Source: Pseudomonas alcaligenes (GTDB lineage Bacteria > Pseudomonadota > Gammaproteobacteria > Pseudomonadales > Pseudomonadaceae). Taken from it: a stretch of 64,000 nucleotides of DNA. Under the pieces are notes generated by a model that was not told the DNA's origin, searched no databases, and was given only the letters and a program-made list of their open reading frames with translations. The stretch lies in the NCBI RefSeq assembly GCF_041729615.1, contig NZ_CP154874.1, positions 1,431,001 to 1,495,000 of the forward strand, given 5' to 3'. Positions 63,041 through 64,000 of the stretch are shown here, in pieces; position 1 is the stretch's first letter, and each line of letters starts with the position of its first letter. The translations under genes and the position numbers were made by a program.

Positions 63041-63970
63041 ATGACGCCCGCCCCGAGCAATATCACGGTCTACGCCTCCCCGGTGATGCGCAAGCTCGCC
63101 GCTGTCGCCCCCGACCTGCAGCCCTCGCTGCGCAAGGTGGCCGACTTCATCCTGCGCCACCCGCTGAAGGCCGCGACCCTGACCATCGAGGAACTGGCCC
63201 AGGCCACCGGCACCTCGCCGGCGGCGGTCAACCGCCTGGCGCGCGCCATGCAGCTCGGCGGCTTCAGCGCGCTGAAGACGGCGCTGGTGGCGACCCTGCA
63301 GGACCTGGTCTCGCCGGTGGACAAGCTGCGCAACGAACTGGCCCAGCGCAGCGACGGCAGCTTCGGTCTGCACGAGCAGATGCGCATCGCCGGCAGCAAC
63401 CTGGGCAGCACCGCCAACGGCAACAGCCAGGACACCTTCGCCGCTGTCGTCGAGGTCCTGGCCAAGGCGCGCCGGGTGTACATCCTCGGCTTCGGCAACA
63501 GCGCCTACCTGGCCGGCCTGGCCGCCGCCAACCTGGTGCCCTACTGCGCCGACGCAGTGGCGGTGAGCATGGAAGGCGGCAACGAGAACGCCGCCTACCG
63601 CCTGGCCAGCATCACCGCCGAGGATGCCCTGCTGGCCATCTCCCTGCCGCGCTACTCGCTGGATACCCTGCAGCTGGCGCGCTACGCCCTGGAGCGCGGC
63701 GCCAAGGTGCTGGCCATCACCGACTCGCCGGCCTCGCCGCTGGCACCGATCGCCGACCACAGCCTGTTCGCCACCGCCGAGCATCCGGTGCTGATCAGCT
63801 CCAACATCGCCGTGCTGGCGCTGATCGAGAGCCTGGTGGCGGCGGTGATGACGCGCAACAAGGAAGCCGTGCGCCTGGCCGCCGAGCTGACCGAGAGCGT
63901 GCTGTCCTACCTGCACGTGCCGAACCAGGAGCCGCCACGGCGCAAGCGGCCGCGCAAGCGCGGCGACTGA
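63041..63970 (+). CDS. RpiR/MurR family transcriptional regulator
   Basis: A 309-residue regulator with an N-terminal HTH_6 domain (LRKVADFILRHPLKAATLTIEELAQATGTSPAAVNRLARAMQLGGFSALKTAL) and a C-terminal SIS domain (RVYILGFGNSAYLAGLAAANLVPY ... LLAISLPRYSLDTLQLARYALERGAKVLAITDSPASPLAPIADHSLF). SIS domains bind phosphosugars, yet in many RpiR regulators the ligand is something else. It closes the locus and is the best candidate for the regulator of the divergent region. The C-terminal tail is very basic (RRKRPRKRGD). Confidence 0.9.
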   Translation: MTPAPSNITVYASPVMRKLAAVAPDLQPSLRKVADFILRHPLKAATLTIEELAQATGTSPAAVNRLARAMQLGGFSALKTALVATLQDLVSPVDKLRNELAQRSDGSFGLHEQMRIAGSNLGSTANGNSQDTFAAVVEVLAKARRVYILGFGNSAYLAGLAAANLVPYCADAVAVSMEGGNENAAYRLASITAEDALLAISLPRYSLDTLQLARYALERGAKVLAITDSPASPLAPIADHSLFATAEHPVLISSNIAVLALIESLVAAVMTRNKEAVRLAAELTESVLSYLHVPNQEPPRRKRPRKRGD

Positions 63971-64000
63971 CTGCCCAATGAAAACGGAGGCCTCGGCCTC

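Noticed and set aside
63979..64000. Start of a hairpin at the window end
   Set aside because: The inverted half is beyond the window, so a terminator for the RpiR gene cannot be confirmed.

Overview
This GC-rich window comes from a Pseudomonas chromosome. Gene content and order match the block around PA4732-PA4772 of P. aeruginosa as I remember it: pgi, acs, a DUF748/DUF2845 group, pnp-rpsO-truB-rbfA-infB-nusA-rimP-tRNAs-secG-tpiA-glmM-folP-ftsH, yhbY, greA-carB-carA-dapB-dnaJ-dnaK-grpE, recN, fur, bamE, rnfH-ratA, smpB, and lldR/lldPDE. The tmRNA tag (ANDDNYALAA) is also pseudomonad. The right end, with two secreted cyanophycinases, recalls the P. alcaligenes / P. anguilliseptica type of strain.

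Layout. Bases 1-12600 hold the pgi 3' end, acetyl-CoA synthetase, an MpaB-like protein, a thiolase, an rRNA-methyltransferase-like protein, a large DUF748 envelope protein followed by three tandem DUF2845 genes, a rhomboid protease and a zinc-ribbon membrane protein. Bases 12640-27010 (minus strand) are the translation/transcription block followed by secG, tpiA, glmM, folP and ftsH. The tRNA that opens the rimP-nusA-infB block, at the position of E. coli metY, is abnormal. It has an initiator-type body but a CAC anticodon and a 5-nt T-loop, with its own strong promoter and terminator. The rlmE (ftsJ) gene expected next to ftsH is absent; about 0.5 kb of apparently non-coding DNA lies there. 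Bases 27500-38040 hold yhbY, greA, carAB with a leader ORF and attenuator, dapB and the dnaJ-dnaK-grpE heat-shock genes behind a sigma-32-type promoter. Bases 38050-42280 carry SOS-controlled recN, fur, bamE, rnfH, ratA and smpB. Bases 42289-49076 are the lactate-utilisation locus with a perfect LldR-type operator. A hybrid sensor kinase (49392-52309) is frameshifted in a G7 tract; ssrA (tmRNA) follows, then a 0.64 kb gene-poor gap, an O6-methylguanine methyltransferase, a 48-residue lipoprotein and sdaA, which is also frameshifted in a G-run.

Bases 55866-63970 form the accessory highlight, a probable cyanophycin (multi-L-arginyl-poly-Asp) scavenging locus. It has a secreted CphE-type cyanophycinase, a second secreted cyanophycinase homologue fused to S-layer-homology repeats, an OprD-type porin, two periplasmic amino-acid-binding proteins, a small unknown protein and an RpiR-type regulator. 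A divergent control region carries promoter-overlapping palindromes. The likely scheme is extracellular cleavage of the polymer to beta-Asp-Arg dipeptides, uptake through the porin, capture by the binding proteins and catabolism inside the cell. No permease or isoaspartyl dipeptidase is visible; these could lie beyond base 64000.

The two G-run frameshifts could be sequencing errors, strain mutations or phase-variable tracts, and the sequence alone cannot decide.
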